This document shows, one piece after another, positions 1 through 10,659 of a stretch of 64,000 nucleotides of DNA. Location of the stretch: positions 121,231,411-121,295,410 of the forward strand of contig NC_092811.1 in the NCBI RefSeq assembly GCF_040954645.1, written 5' to 3'. How positions within the stretch are numbered: the stretch's first letter is position 1; each line of letters starts with the position of its first letter. Source of the stretch: Diabrotica undecimpunctata. Taxonomy: Eukaryota; Arthropoda; Insecta; Coleoptera; Chrysomelidae. The notes beneath the pieces are model-generated. The model did not search any database. It saw only the letters and a list, made by a program, of their open reading frames with translations, and was not told the origin of the DNA. Both the position numbers and the translations under genes were made by a program.

Positions 1-345
1 AGAATACCGAATGAACTCCTAAAGTACAGATGACCAAATCTGACCAAACAACTATTAAAACGAATCCAAAAATAATAGAACAAAACAGAATTCCTCAAGA
101 ATGGAGATCAAGCATCCTAATATCTCTCTTCAAAAAGGGAGACAAATCGGACCGGAAAAATTACAGAGGAATTAATTTATTAAACATAACACTAAAATCA
201 CCAAAGTGATAACAAATAAACTGAATGATATTATAACACTAGCAGAAGAACAACAAGGTTTTAGGTCGGGAAGATCATACACCGACGCTATATTTATAAT
301 TTGGCAAGTGCGAGAGAAATCATTAGAATACAACAAATCGGCATG
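1..345 (+). mobile_element. Non-LTR retrotransposon fragment, reverse transcriptase N-terminal part
   Basis: Across several frames the plus strand reads pieces typical of the early RT domain of insect LINEs: PNELLKY, LFKKGDKSD, NYRGINLL and then QQGFRSGRSYTDAIFI. Order and spacing match RT motifs 0 to 2. Stops and frameshifts break the frame, and the catalytic YADD region is missing, so this is a dead 3'- and 5'-truncated copy. The window edge cuts its left side. Confidence 0.75.
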
Positions 346-600
346 TCTCAGACGTCATCTAAGGGGTCAGCAGCAAGCCCTAGTGGGAGTCTTCCGTTGC
401 CATGAAGGTTATCTGAGAAATATTCAAACATCACAACACAATTTTAAGTAAAATGTAAGACATATTAAATTCTGTACCATCTAAAGGGTTTCTACCCAAA
501 TATTTAGTGGTAACTCATGTGCCCCGAGTAACATAACACTGATGATGGGCTTTTAGTCCGAAAACGTTTTGTGATGTAACCTGAAATAAATTATATATCT
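346..600 (+). mobile_element. 3'-terminal piece of a retroelement (Penelope-like or LINE tail)
   Basis: There is no long frame. The segment ends in the motif ctgatgatgggcttttagtc followed by cgaaaacg and then AATAAA-like AT-rich sequence. This signature recurs at the termini of Penelope-like elements, and a related form lies at 31040-31065 and 32235-32265 in this window. The call rests on that resemblance; the exact family is not identified. Confidence 0.45.
531..577 (+). ncRNA. Hammerhead-ribozyme-like fold
   Basis: The bases contain CTGATGA (539-545), a stem II of 547-551 with 555-559 (one G-U pair), and GAAA (560-563). A minimal stem III follows (563-568, self-complementary aacgtt). Stem I pairs 531-538 with 570-577 (seven of eight pairs), which would put a cleavage site after U569. 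Against a catalytic ribozyme, one extra base (546) sits between CTGATGA and stem II. Penelope-like elements are known to carry minimal hammerheads, so the context fits, but activity is only an inference. Confidence 0.35.
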
Positions 601-699
601 TTTATAAAGGATTTTAAATACACTTTTTAAAATAAAGAACTTATAAATTATTTTTTGTCTAATTTTTTGTCAATTTTACATATTCTGCATTTTACTATT

Positions 700-2140
700 G
701 GGTTACTCTCTCTTCTTCTATAGCATCCCTTCCTTTCGAACCTTAGACGTTCGACGTCCGATCTGATGCTTCGTCAAATCTAAGGTCTTCCATAGGTTTT
801 AATTTTTCCAGTTCTGTTTCGATCTAATCGTAAAATTGGTTTGTATGTTGCGAACAGTCTTATTAAAAAATCCCGTCTCCTCCGCTTCTTCCTCTTCGTC
901 ACCCTTTTTACCTTCCGGATCATCTTGTTCTTCTTGTTTAACGTCAGATTGTAACTAATTTAGGTTTAGCCGAATTTCTCTATTACGAGCTTTAAGGATT
1001 TTCTCTCGTTTTGTTTCCCACTCAAGCATAGAGGTCACCAGCATATTGTAATTTTTAATGAGAGTAGAAAGATTCTCACTGAGTTCTATCAAGAATGCAG
1101 TACTGTTTTGATTTCCAATAGCAACAAGTCTACCCTGATCATGGGTTTTTAAACAATTTAACCATTCTTCACATACTCGTAGGCTTAGGTTAAGCTTGTT
1201 TTTGGTGCTGTAGAACATCTTACACATCGAATCTCATTGTAAAATAACACCATAATCCAGGCGCCATCTGTTAAAGCACATTTATGAAAACCAGTTCATG
1301 CAATACTGCTCTCGCTACAATCTTCTATCCAGATTTTAGCAGTCCAGTCACCAATGGAAATTCTTCAAGAACACTGAGTTTCATTGGAGGGCTACGATTA
1401 GTCCCATATGAGCATTTGGAATTCTAGCCACCATTTTCTCTATTGCTGTTTTTTCCTTTCGATTTCCAAAAATAATAGTACCCTGTACCGTGCCAACCAT
1501 AAACCTTGTTGGGATGGTTACTTCGTATTCTAGAAAAACAAACACCTACAGCTTTTCTTTTCCAAAGAGAACTGTTCTTCTTCTTTGGCATAGTCTAATA
1601 TAAGGGTCACTGTGAGCTCGGACATTTTTTTGATACCCCACCATTTTATTTCATTATCGCTGGATACACTAAAAAATTACGTTCCTGTCTTGGAATGGAT
1701 CCAAAAAGCAGATTTTGTACAGGGTTAATAAAACTATTCTCTCTGACACTCACTTCAACTGATTCCATACCTTTACGCACATCCCATACAGCTACTTGAC
1801 CTAAAATTCACCGCTAGCCAAAATATGCGGGTCCTTCTGGTTATATTCTAAGCATACGATATAATCATCCGGTTTTAAAATATACAAGGGTCTGTTTAAG
1901 TATGTGGATTTGAAATATCAGATTGCAAAAAGATATAGCCAGATTGGTTTGGTTATCTGGAGACCAAGAAATATGTGCTATAGGTCTTGTGTGGCAATGA
2001 TATATCCTGAAAAACATTAACTAATCTGGTTGAGCTGATTACTGAATTTATCACACAACTTTTTCTCCAAAAATGCGAATGCCACCTCTCACATCCACCT
2101 CCAAACAGATCTGCCCAGGTCTTAGTATGTGAGTTATTTT
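700..2140 (-). pseudogene. Broken intronless copy of an axonemal dynein intermediate chain (DNAI2-like)
   Basis: Reading from high to low coordinates, the minus strand carries, in order, the segments of the WD-repeat dynein intermediate chain of outer arms: VRGGIRIFGEKVV near 2060, EYNQKDPHILASG near 1830, AVWDVRKGMEPVEVSVRES near 1750, TIPTRFMVGTVQGTIIFGNR near 1500, DWTAKIWIEDCSESSI near 1340, then QGRLVAIGNQNSTAFLIELS and WETKREKILKARNREIRL near 1100 to 980. The low-coordinate end is Glu-rich, as in family members. Several frameshifts and stops separate the blocks, so no full protein is possible. The blocks are colinear without intron-sized gaps, which suggests a retrocopy. No poly-A tail is evident, and the end near 700 is uncertain. 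The functional parent gene would act in cilia or sperm flagella. Confidence 0.75.
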
Positions 2141-2149
2141 AAGAGTCCT

Positions 2150-2465
2150 CTAGCAAGTACTTCTCTTTCTCTGTTTTTTTTTGTATTTGGGATTCTTGCT
2201 CTTATTTTTGCTCCTACCAAGAAGTGGTATGAATATATATTAGCCTACCGATAAGTACGTACATTCGTTAGATTAGAGAAGTGTCTGGTTTCTATTAGGA
2301 TGTGATCTATTTTATTTTTTGTTGTTTCATCAGGAGAGGTCCATGATACTTTATGGATATTCTTGTGGCGAAGGTAGGTACTTCCAATGACCATGCTTTT
2401 GGAAGCTACAAATCTTATTATTGTATTTCCATTATTATTGTTGATGTATAAGCACGGCATTTTTC
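2150..2465 (-). mobile_element. RTE-type endonuclease fragment
   Basis: The minus frame reads FVASKSMVIGSTYLRHKNIH, KVSWTSPDETTKNKIDHILI and RTYR, followed by IYSYHFLVGAKIRARI. This is the C-terminal part of the apurinic-like endonuclease of RTE-type LINEs (usual forms HKGTWVSPDG, NQIDHV and DSDHFLV). The catalytic SDH is replaced by SYH and a stop interrupts the frame, so it is dead. Confidence 0.8.
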
Positions 2466-2469
2466 ATGT

Positions 2470-3030
2470 ATGGTCTAAGGTGTATGATAATCTACAAACA
2501 TTGTATAATAATATGTATATAACATGTATTTAATTTTTTTTATATTTATACGAACGAATATAATAAATCACTCTATTGCAAATATTCTTGTTTTCTTAAT
2601 TTTGATCATTATTAATTAGACAGATCAAAAAATGTACGCACAAACATACGATCTAGGGTTAATACATACTTTTTAAATATAGATTTTACCATATTTAGTG
2701 AATTAAGAGTATTAATCTATATTTTGTATATGTTGGGCAAGTGATTAAATATTTTTGGAGCAAGATACATGGCAGATGTCTCTGCTATTGATTTCTTGGT
2801 ATTTCTCAATTAAACATGATAATTTTTCGACTGTTCTAACAACCATTCAAATTTCGTCATTTTGTGTCATGTGGAACAATTTCACCCAATCATGTCAACA
2901 TTAGACTGATAATTGCATTCAGTGCAATTTTCAATCCCTATGACAACACGATCGAGTTTGACAACTTCCTTAAAATAAATTTCAAAATATCACGTTTCGG
3001 CAATGAGAATGTTCAAAGTATAAATGTAAG
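2470..3030. other. AT-rich stretch without recognisable gene
   Basis: No frame of note, RNA gene or clear repeat was seen. Composition is strongly AT-rich on both strands. Confidence 0.4.
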
Positions 3031-3032
3031 TA

Positions 3033-3246
3033 TATAAGTGTAGAAGAACAACAATTGCTAAAAATTACTGGTCATGGCAATCAGAATTCTATAAAACCAT
3101 ACTTGAATCTCGATCAAGAACACCACAATAAGATTATAAATATTATGCGTGGTAATAGATCTTCTATAGTAGAGAACAGCAACGAATCTAATGTTAACTT
3201 AAATTTTAATAATTGTACTTTCACTAACTGTACTTTTAATAAATAA
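3033..3246 (+). mobile_element. Tyrosine-recombinase C-terminus (Crypton-like)
   Basis: The frame reads SVEEQQLLKITGHGNQNSIK and PYLNLDQEHH, and ends in an Asn/Thr/Cys-rich tail with a stop at 3244. The block TGH followed by a Tyr 13 residues after the His is the end of a phage-integrase-type tyrosine recombinase. The NFNNCTFTNCTF ending is common in animal Crypton and KIAA1958-type proteins. The upstream catalytic Arg/His part is missing, so this is a fragment. Confidence 0.6.
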
Positions 3247-3298
3247 ATGTTTCGTTATGTTGAGTTATGATTTTTTTTTTTCGAAAAATTATCCGCCG

Positions 3299-3461
3299 AA
3301 TATCCCTCGGACATTGATGAATGCCTCATAATTTCATGACAAATTTCTCAAGCTCGTTGCTTGGTAACAGCACTCACCCTTCGGCTTCGTGCTGTTACCA
3401 AGGAACGAGCTTTCGATTGTCATGAAATTATCTCGTCTGTTATCAATGTCCTAGGGATATT
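3299..3461. repeat. Long imperfect foldback (hairpin)
   Basis: Arms 3299-3373 and 3389-3461 are reverse complements with small mismatches, sharing for example ttggtaacagcac / gtgctgttaccaa and aatttcatgaca / tgtcatgaaatt. The loop is about 15 bases. It begins 53 bases after the stop of the recombinase fragment. It could be a short foldback transposon or the terminal structure of that element. Confidence 0.7.
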
Positions 3462-3689
3462 ACTACTGATAATTGGTTTTAGTGCGAGTCTCGTAGTGAT
3501 GAGGTAAGGTACGCAGGATATGATTATGATTGTATGTGTACAGTAGCAGGGAATATAAAGTTGCCTCGTATCCATAATGTTAGTATCACAGAATAATAAA
3601 TAAGAGGAATATGTCATTTTTTTTTAATTTTGATTTTCAATATTTTTTTTGTAATGTGTCCTTTCTTTAAATAAGTTTTTTGTACACCG

Positions 3690-5075
3690 CTCCACCTAAG
3701 AATTCCATATCTAATTCTAGACTCAACTAGTGCATAATAAAATATTTTAAATCTATTTTAAATTAGAGAAATTTAAACTTTGGAACTATTTAAAGCTCTC
3801 AAACACTTTGTTAATTTATCTATCTGGACATCCCGTCTTAAATGAGAGCCGATTTTTATTCCAAGATACTTTATAGCGTTACTTGATTTTATAATTATTT
3901 TTCCCTTCGTGTTTTTAATTGTTATAGAACTATAAGAAGGTAGTGTTACTTTATAACTGCAAAACAGAACAAAAAACGTTTTTTCGTAATTAATTGTTAA
4001 ACCTTTGTAATTAAACCATTTTATTAGTTTGAGCATATCTAACTAAATTTTATTCTTAAAATGTTCCCAATTGTCTGCGCTACATAAAATTGTAGTGTCA
4101 TCGGTATAACTTACTATCTTCCCCTCAGTATTGAGATTATATAGATCGTTGGACTGGATATTGAATAGTAGTGGTACTAATACTGTACCTTGGGACACAC
4201 CGCACGTTAAGTGAAGTTTATTACTGTTAATATCATTTACCCTAACGATGTGTTTGTTGTCCAAGTAAGACTTATGTAAATTATGAGCAGTGCCGCGTAT
4301 TCCACTATTTTCTAGTGCTTCTAATAGTTTTGGATGGCTTACAGTATCGAATGGTTTTGCCAGGTCTAGAAATACACAAGTAAGTTGGCTATTGTCAATT
4401 CGATTATATATTTCATTGGTGTTCTATTATTGCGTCATTTGTCGAAAAATCTTCATGGAATCCAAACTGCGAAGACGATAATATGTTGTGCTTATCAAAG
4501 AAAGTTGTTATTCTGATTTTAAGACATTTTTCAAAGGTTTGTGTTAAAGTGATAATTAGTGACATTGGGGTGTGGTTTGTCAAACTTCTCCCTTCTTGTA
4601 TATATGAATTACAACTGTTTCCTTAAATTTGTCTGGACATAGACCAGTTTTAAATATTAAATTCATTAGTTCCCCCAACAGTTTTATGATTTGTTTTCTA
4701 TAATTCTTATTGTTTCTGCCCTAGTATTGTCAATACCGGGTGATTTTTTCTTCTTAAGTATTTGAATAATTCCCTCAAATTCACTTTCAGAGACCGATCT
4801 TAAATACATATAATGCATCACGCTGTTATATTGTGGGAAATACGATGTCGGTGACGTTATATTCTTGGCATAAGTTTCTCCAATTTCTGTAAAATAACGA
4901 GCAAAAGAATTGGTGATAGTTTCACCATCTGTTACAGTAGTTCTTTCTTGTGTAACTATTTCTATAATATTTCTTTCGGTTTCTTTACCTGTCAAATTTT
5001 TAACAATATTCCACAGGTTTTTGAAAATATTCTTATATATGAGTGGCTCAGAGGCAAAGGTGCATAACCCCAAAG
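3690..5075 (-). mobile_element. Jockey/CR1-like non-LTR retrotransposon, decayed
   Basis: Minus frames give, from high to low coordinates, the pre-RT region (KKKKSPGIDNTRAETIRI), a palm stretch with QLTCVFLDLAKPFDTVSHPK, CGVSQGTVLVPLLFNI, the catalytic box SYTDDTTIL (usual YADD), and the thumb-side block SNAIKYLGIKIGSHLRRD. Stops at about 4264, 4037 and elsewhere, plus frameshifts, inactivate it. No 5' ORF1 or intact 3' end was identified. Confidence 0.8.
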
Positions 5076-5129
5076 ATTTTCTTTTACTGATTAGGCTTAA
5101 TAAGTGCTAATAATTTCTGTAAAAATCGT

Positions 5130-6068
5130 GTGCAGAATCAGCCTAAACTTAATTTTTATTGGTATGGTGTCTATATGTATTAGTTTTAGTCTTTGATCTT
5201 CAGAAAACGCTTCCTACTCCTGAGTTAAGTACAGGTGTAATTTATTATAAGAGATAACTGTGGACATATAAATTGGGACATCCATGATGAAGTCACAGAA
5301 ACAGGACACGTGTATATCTGGCCTGAAAATGTCGCATCCCTAGGAGCTCAAGAGATAGCTTTATGTTTAATAAACCATCTTGAGGTGTACTTACCTGACC
5401 CAACCGAATATCTAATTTTGTATAGCGATGGTTATGGGGGCCAGAATCGGAATATAAAGATGGCTTTAATGTTAAGAAATTACCTTCAAAAGTGTAAATT
5501 GTCACTCAAAGTTATAGAACAAAGATTTTGTGTAGGTGGACATAGTTTTAATATATGCGATCAAGATTTTGGGTTAATTGAAAAGGAGAGAAAACACCAT
5601 GATCGAATTTTTGATTCCGATGATTGGGTTTCCATAATTCAATCGGCCAAAAAAAGAAATCCAAAATTCTAGGTCAAAAGATTGAACTCACTGGAGTTTT
5701 TTAGTAGCAAGTCGCTTGAGAATAAGATAACAAATGGAAAAGTTAGGTACTATAACTGGCGAAAAAGTTAAATGGCTTAAAATTCAACAGATAAGGTGTC
5801 TTAAAAACGAACCAAAAAAATTTATGTAAAATATTATAGAGTACAGAACATGGGCTTGTTTCATGCGGTTGATTTAAGCAAGAAAACCAAAGGCTGCCCA
5901 TCATCATCTACTCTAATGTACAACTCAGATGTTCTGTATCCAAATGGGAGAGCAATAACAAAAGAAAAGGAAAAGGATTTAATGGACTTACTTAAGTTTA
6001 TTACGCCTGAGTTCCACAGCTTTTATTCTGGATTGAAAGATAGTTCTGATGCATTAGATGAGGGCTAA
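5130..6068 (+). mobile_element. C-terminal part of a DDE-like, DUF7869-type transposon protein
   Basis: The main open piece (5310-5672) reads YIWPENVASLGAQEIALCL, LILYSDGYGGQNRNIKMAL and VGGHSFN. These match the insect protein family with a D-N/G-x-GGQN-N box and a VGHT/N-type box that I associate with DUF7869, a probable DDE nuclease fold. The upstream YWYGVYMY and the downstream VLYPNGRAITKEKEKDLMDL and HSFYSGL fit the usual C-terminal end of the family. Stops near 5250, 5670 and 5830 break it. The family name is from memory; the domain resemblance itself is clear. Confidence 0.55.
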
Positions 6069-7156
6069 GAAGAAGCAGTTATACATAAAAATTAAAAATA
6101 CGCACAAGAATAAGTTTTTAGCTAATAAGTTGAAGATTTGTTTTCTGTTTATCTTAATTTTTGTTTTGGACAATTTACTTATTTTAGTTTTCTTTTTGGC
6201 AAATGTGCCTAAACATAGCTTTACACACAAGTTTCTCTAGGAATATATTTCTTTGTAACGGCAAATGTGCCTATACTTTTTGAACACAGAATTAGAATAA
6301 TAAAACTTAGGTTAGATTTTTCCTTAAATTTTGTTTTAAGACATTAGCTTTTCCTTTAAAAAAATAAAGTGTTACATTTTTTTTATCTTAAAAATTGTAT
6401 TTTTTATTTAAAGTTAACTTTGGCATGATTTATCACAAAATCTCTTATGTATTTACTTCATTATTACATGCAATTCCAAATGGACACCTCTATTTTTAAT
6501 TAATGCTACTATAATTATTAATAACAATTACATTTTTTTATACTCCTTTATAAAACAAAAGAAAATCCGAATCACATTAATGTATGTTAGCAACTGAATG
6601 GTATAATTTGGAGAAAGCATTTGATGACAAGGTTTATTATAATAGAAAAGGCCGATAACCTTCAATGCTACAAATCCGTGCACGCGAATACACATTAATT
6701 AAACAACAATAAATCGAGTAATAGAAAAAGCAAAACATACACAGTGCTACAAAAAAAGTCATCATTACGCATGGATTGTGAGACAAATTGATTTTAAATG
6801 GGTTTCATGTCAAAAAGGAAGTTTTTAGGAAAATGAAAGTTTATAGCGACAATACTCCAAAGTTTTAATTAATTTATAATTAATCGAAATTGTTGCTAGA
6901 TATGTATAACGTAAAGTTTGTGTAAAATGTCTTCCGGGTTTATACGTAAAATAATTGAGCTAAATTTTAATATTTTTGATGCTCTGAGTTCAAAAATGTC
7001 TCTTTTTTTTGGCAGCATGTTTAATTTTTAATAGATAGCTTTGGCGACAGGCTAATAGTGGCCTTTTATAGAGTAAAAAAATAACTTTTAACTAAAAATT
7101 TCACGTTTGTTACTTGTCAATAAAAAAAAAAACAAAAAACTATGATTTAGGCTATT
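6069..7156. other. AT-rich non-coding stretch
   Basis: The first part is probably the 3' flank of the preceding element. Only scraps of similarity, such as YNLEKAFDD near 6605, were seen, and these are too short to call. Confidence 0.4.
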
Positions 7157-7977
7157 AAGGTCGTGGCATATTATCATGCACGTTGCGTTTCCAGCACGTA
7201 GTGTTTAGTTTCCGAAAAATATATTTTAAATTGTTTTAAATATGAACAATTCACACAGTCAGAAACGTAGCGTTTCAGACACCTAACGTTTCCGTTCAGT
7301 ATATTCGAAAACAATATTTTACTGATGCCGACCGCTACGTAACGAGTCGTAACCGGTTGGTACGGATAATGTGAATTAGATGTCCGTCGTTTTCCCCTCG
7401 TTGTTTATTTAGGTATTTGTTTGATTTTGACACACAGTATTTAAAAAACTAATTTTCGAGGCTATTTTGTTATTTATGCATTGTGTTTTCATTGCTTTGT
7501 GACAATTAAACACGAAAGTGATAAACAATTAGGACTTTTGCACGGAAGTGATACCTCTTCTTTTTAAAAAATACTCTTTGGTTTGATAAGTACGGCTTCG
7601 TTAAATGTAGTATTTTATTTTTTAACTAAAGATGTAATTAAATTCAAAACATATACAAACTGAATCCTATTTAATCTAAAATGTCCATAATATTTTTCAT
7701 CGTCATCAATTAATTATTTGTATAAAGTTCAGTATTCACCTTCCTTTTTCCTTTCTCTTAGCATTGGATGTACCTTCTTTTTACTACAGTTTTTCTTTCT
7801 TCATCGTTAAGTAGTAGAACAATTGCACATAATTTTTGTCGAGAAAAGCGAGATCATATCTTCACCGAACCAAACTGAAACCTTCTATGTATGAAAATGT
7901 GAACGCGCAGTCCAATTGCTGGACTCGAAACGCTACGTGCCGGAAACTATACGTGCACGATAATATGCCGCGACCTT
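7157..7977. mobile_element. Non-autonomous DNA transposon with about 50-bp terminal inverted repeats
   Basis: The left end (ggtcgtggcatattatcatg at 7159) is matched in inverse by the right end (tgcacgataatatgccgcga up to about 7973). Complementarity continues inward through the cacgta...gtttcc and gcacgtagygttt blocks, about 50 bases with a few mismatches. The 821-bp interior has no transposase frame. A target duplication is not obvious, and the superfamily is unknown. Confidence 0.7.
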
Positions 7978-8865
7978 TACCGTCCACTCGTCAGAGACGA
8001 AAAGATGAAGAGTGTAGTTTTTTATATTTTGTCGCAAATGAAGTTTCTTTTTAGCATCTATTTCTTTTAGGACTATACTTGAATATTTCCATTGAACCCT
8101 ATGTTCATTTTCTCATGTGTGTTTACATATCGCACCCTTGCTTCAAAAGTGACACAACTCAAAAATGACAGCATTTGAGTTATCACTATAAACATCATCT
8201 GTAAACAAACCCACACAAATCATCAAAAGCATTTCAACTTGCATTCAAAAACTTCCGTGAGATGGCGACTGGATTCGGTTTTGATGATTTCCCACTCGGC
8301 ATTTCCCCTGCAGCATAAGTGTCACAATGTTAGTTGCGTGCCTGTCTTGGTCATTGTTATTAGTCGCACTTACTACTAAAATCGCACTATTTTTAGTTGT
8401 GTCGTTTTTGATGATTTATTTTGTATTTTCTGTTGACAATATTTTGAGTTAACACAGTTTTATTGAAAATTTGTGAAGAGTGTAAACTGCATTAATTGAA
8501 ATTGGTTCACTTTTGTAAATTAAAGTGAGTAAAACATGCGTTTTTAATTTGAGTTATGTCACTTTTATTGATGTTATTTGTAACGAGCACAAAAATAAGC
8601 AAATAAAATATTTTTATGTTGGATTTTTTTTGCTAACGAAGTCGAAATAAAGTTTAGTTTTTTCCGTGTTTTATCTTTTAATTTTATAGAAACTATTTTG
8701 ACGTTTACGACCACAAATAAAGCAATAATCATGGCAGTAATTAGCTTGTTCTTACCGAATCAGAACAAAATAAACGTGACAAAATGTAGGTTCTATTCTT
8801 TCTGACAACATTTTAATAAATAAATCAAATTTAATAAATCAACTCTTAGGTACCTCCGTACAATT
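7978..8865. other. Non-coding stretch with a small hairpin
   Basis: A local inverted repeat at 8149-8186 (gtgacacaactcaaa / tttgagttatcac) is echoed in inverse at 8547-8566 (tttgagttatgtcactttta). The two could be the ends of a roughly 430-bp MITE, but the match is short. The rest holds nothing I can name. It lies directly upstream of the ORF starting at 8866. Confidence 0.3.
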
Positions 8866-10021
8866 ATGGATCCCATCAAAAGGCGAACCACTGCTATCCT
8901 TAAATTGGCAAAAGATATTATTATTCAAGAATAGAACATAAAAATAGAATGGGGGGTTAGACAAGGAGACCCAATGTCACCTAAACTTTTTAATACGGTG
9001 CTAGAACATGCTTTTAAGAATTTGGATTGGATGACAAAGGGAATAAAAATAGATGGAGAATATCTAAATACATACTTATAATAGCTGAAGATCTAGGTAT
9101 GGCAAGAGAGATGGTACAGGAACTCGTTGTGGCTACAGAAAGTGTAGGTTTAAATATAAATATCTCGAAAACAAAAATCATGACCAATTTGGTACCCAAC
9201 CAGAACATCAGTATTGGTGGAAAAGAAATAGAACTCGTAGATAGATATAAATACCTGGGACATGAAATTATGATTGGCAGGGATAACCAGACTCATGAAC
9301 TGAAGAGAAGAATCGGCCTTGGGTGGGCAGCATTTGGAAAACTGAGAGAAACTTTTAAAAGTGAGCTGCCCACATGCCTAAAGAGAAAGGTATTTGATCA
9401 GTGCGTCCTCCCAGTCTTGACGTACGGAGCAGAAACACTTACCTTAACAAAAGCAGCAGCTACCAAACTGAGAGTCACGCAGAGAAGAATGGAGCGGTCC
9501 ATGTTAGGAATAACTCTGCGAGACAGAATAACCAACGAAGACATCAGGAGAAGAACCGGAGTGACTGACATCATCGAGAAGATAGCCAGACTAAAATGGA
9601 GATGGGCAGGACACATAGCCAGAATGACAGATGGGCGATGGACAAAGAGGTTATTGGAATGGAGGCCAAGGGAAGACAAAAGAAGCGTCGGTCGACCACC
9701 TACAAGATGGACTGACGATTTAAGAAGACTCGATAAAAACTGGATGAGAGCGGCGCAAGATAGACGGGGTTGGAAACATGAGGAGGAGGCCTATGTTCAG
9801 CAGTGGACTCTTGAGGCTGGATGATGATGATGATTATTATTCAAGAGTCCTTAACAACAATAGATGACACAGACAAAGAAAATGTTGTTTCTATACATCT
9901 TTCGACCGCCAGTCATGGCCACTGCAGCAATATAATGGATAATCACGGAGAAAATAAAGAAAATCTGTATCTAAAAGTTACGTCGTCGCCAAATCCGTCC
10001 AAATCATGTCTTTTGTTGTAA
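8866..10021 (+). pseudogene. Unrecognised short ORF split by an RTE insertion
   Basis: An ATG at 8866 (MDPIKRRTTAILKLAK...) runs to 8930, where an RTE element begins. The reading frame resumes in phase at 9833 inside the duplicated target and continues, with STASHGHCSNIMDNHGENKE, to a TAA at 10019-10021. Leaving out the insert and one copy of the 14-bp duplication gives one continuous frame of about 80 codons. That is unlikely to be chance, but I do not recognise the protein. It may be the first exon of another transposon protein or of a host gene. As it stands it is disrupted. Confidence 0.45.
8931..9832 (+). mobile_element. 5'-truncated RTE-clade retrotransposon with 14-bp target duplication
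   Basis: It encodes the late palm and C-terminus of an RTE polyprotein: WGVRQGDPMSPKLFNTVLEH, then VDRYKYLGHEIM, CVLPVLTYGAETLTLTK, RRMERSMLGITLRDRI and LKWRWAGHIARMTDGRWTKR, ending WTLEAG and a GATGAT-type tail. The 14 bases attattattcaaga flank it at 8917-8930 and 9833-9846. A deletion with frameshift near 9065 removed the FADD catalytic box between EYLNTYL and IIAEDLG, so it is dead although most of the 3' frame (9027-9821) is open. Confidence 0.9.
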
Positions 10022-10330
10022 TTTTTTATGAACTTTTTAGCTTCGTAGATGGCTGGATGGTTTCCCGCACAATTTAGGCATTAAATCATGTTATCGTTTA
10101 CGTTTATTGGACACTGACTAGTTTGGTGCGTTTCTGTGCATTTTACACATCTAAAGTTGCGTTGACAGAAATTTCTGTGCAACCCTATCTCTGGCAACGA
10201 GTGCATTGGGGTATGTATCTTCTTATATACAGTTGTTCAACTATTACACTCGTGTTCATTAACAACAAAGCTAACTTTAATAATTTGATATAATTTCCCT
10301 TTTAACGTCTTTTTTACTGCATGGTTATTT
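10020..10330 (-). mobile_element. LINE ORF1 (Gag-like) zinc-knuckle fragment
   Basis: The minus strand reads HRNFCQRNFRCVKCTETHQT, SQCPIN and then CLNCAGNHPAIYEAKKFIK. This is the paired CCHC region of Jockey/I-type ORF1 proteins. The first knuckle is complete (C-x2-C-x4-H-x4-C). The second lacks its last Cys (YEAKK where YxGC is usual), and a stop lies between them. Confidence 0.65.
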
Positions 10331-10334
10331 AAAG

Positions 10335-10512
10335 AAGAAGAATTGGGTGACCTAAACTCAGGTATCTGGACCATGTGCAGGAGGATTTAAGGGAGATTGC
10401 AGTAAGGGGAGGGAGAAGACAGACACTCGACAGAGAACGATGGAAGAATGTTTTGAGGCAGGCCAGAGCTCACGAAGGGCTGCAGCGTCAACTGATGATG
10501 ATGATGATGATT
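10335..10512 (+). mobile_element. 3'-terminal LINE scrap with GATGAT tail
   Basis: The sequence ending in RWKNVLRQARAHEGLQRQL, followed by (gatgat)n, is the last coding bit and the microsatellite tail typical of RTE-like elements. It is heavily 5'-truncated. Confidence 0.6.
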
Positions 10513-10659
10513 ATTTAAAAACTATCATTTCATTGGACTCTATGATAATTACTCCATTTATTTTATTTAGTCGTGTAGAATAATCGTAATTTAACAATAT
10601 AACTAGTTCTCGAAATATATTAAAATATCTTCCTGATTTGATTATTATAGTAAGACTCA

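Noticed and set aside
6600..6645. LINE motif YNLEKAFDD
   Set aside because: About ten residues only, with no flanking RT motifs.
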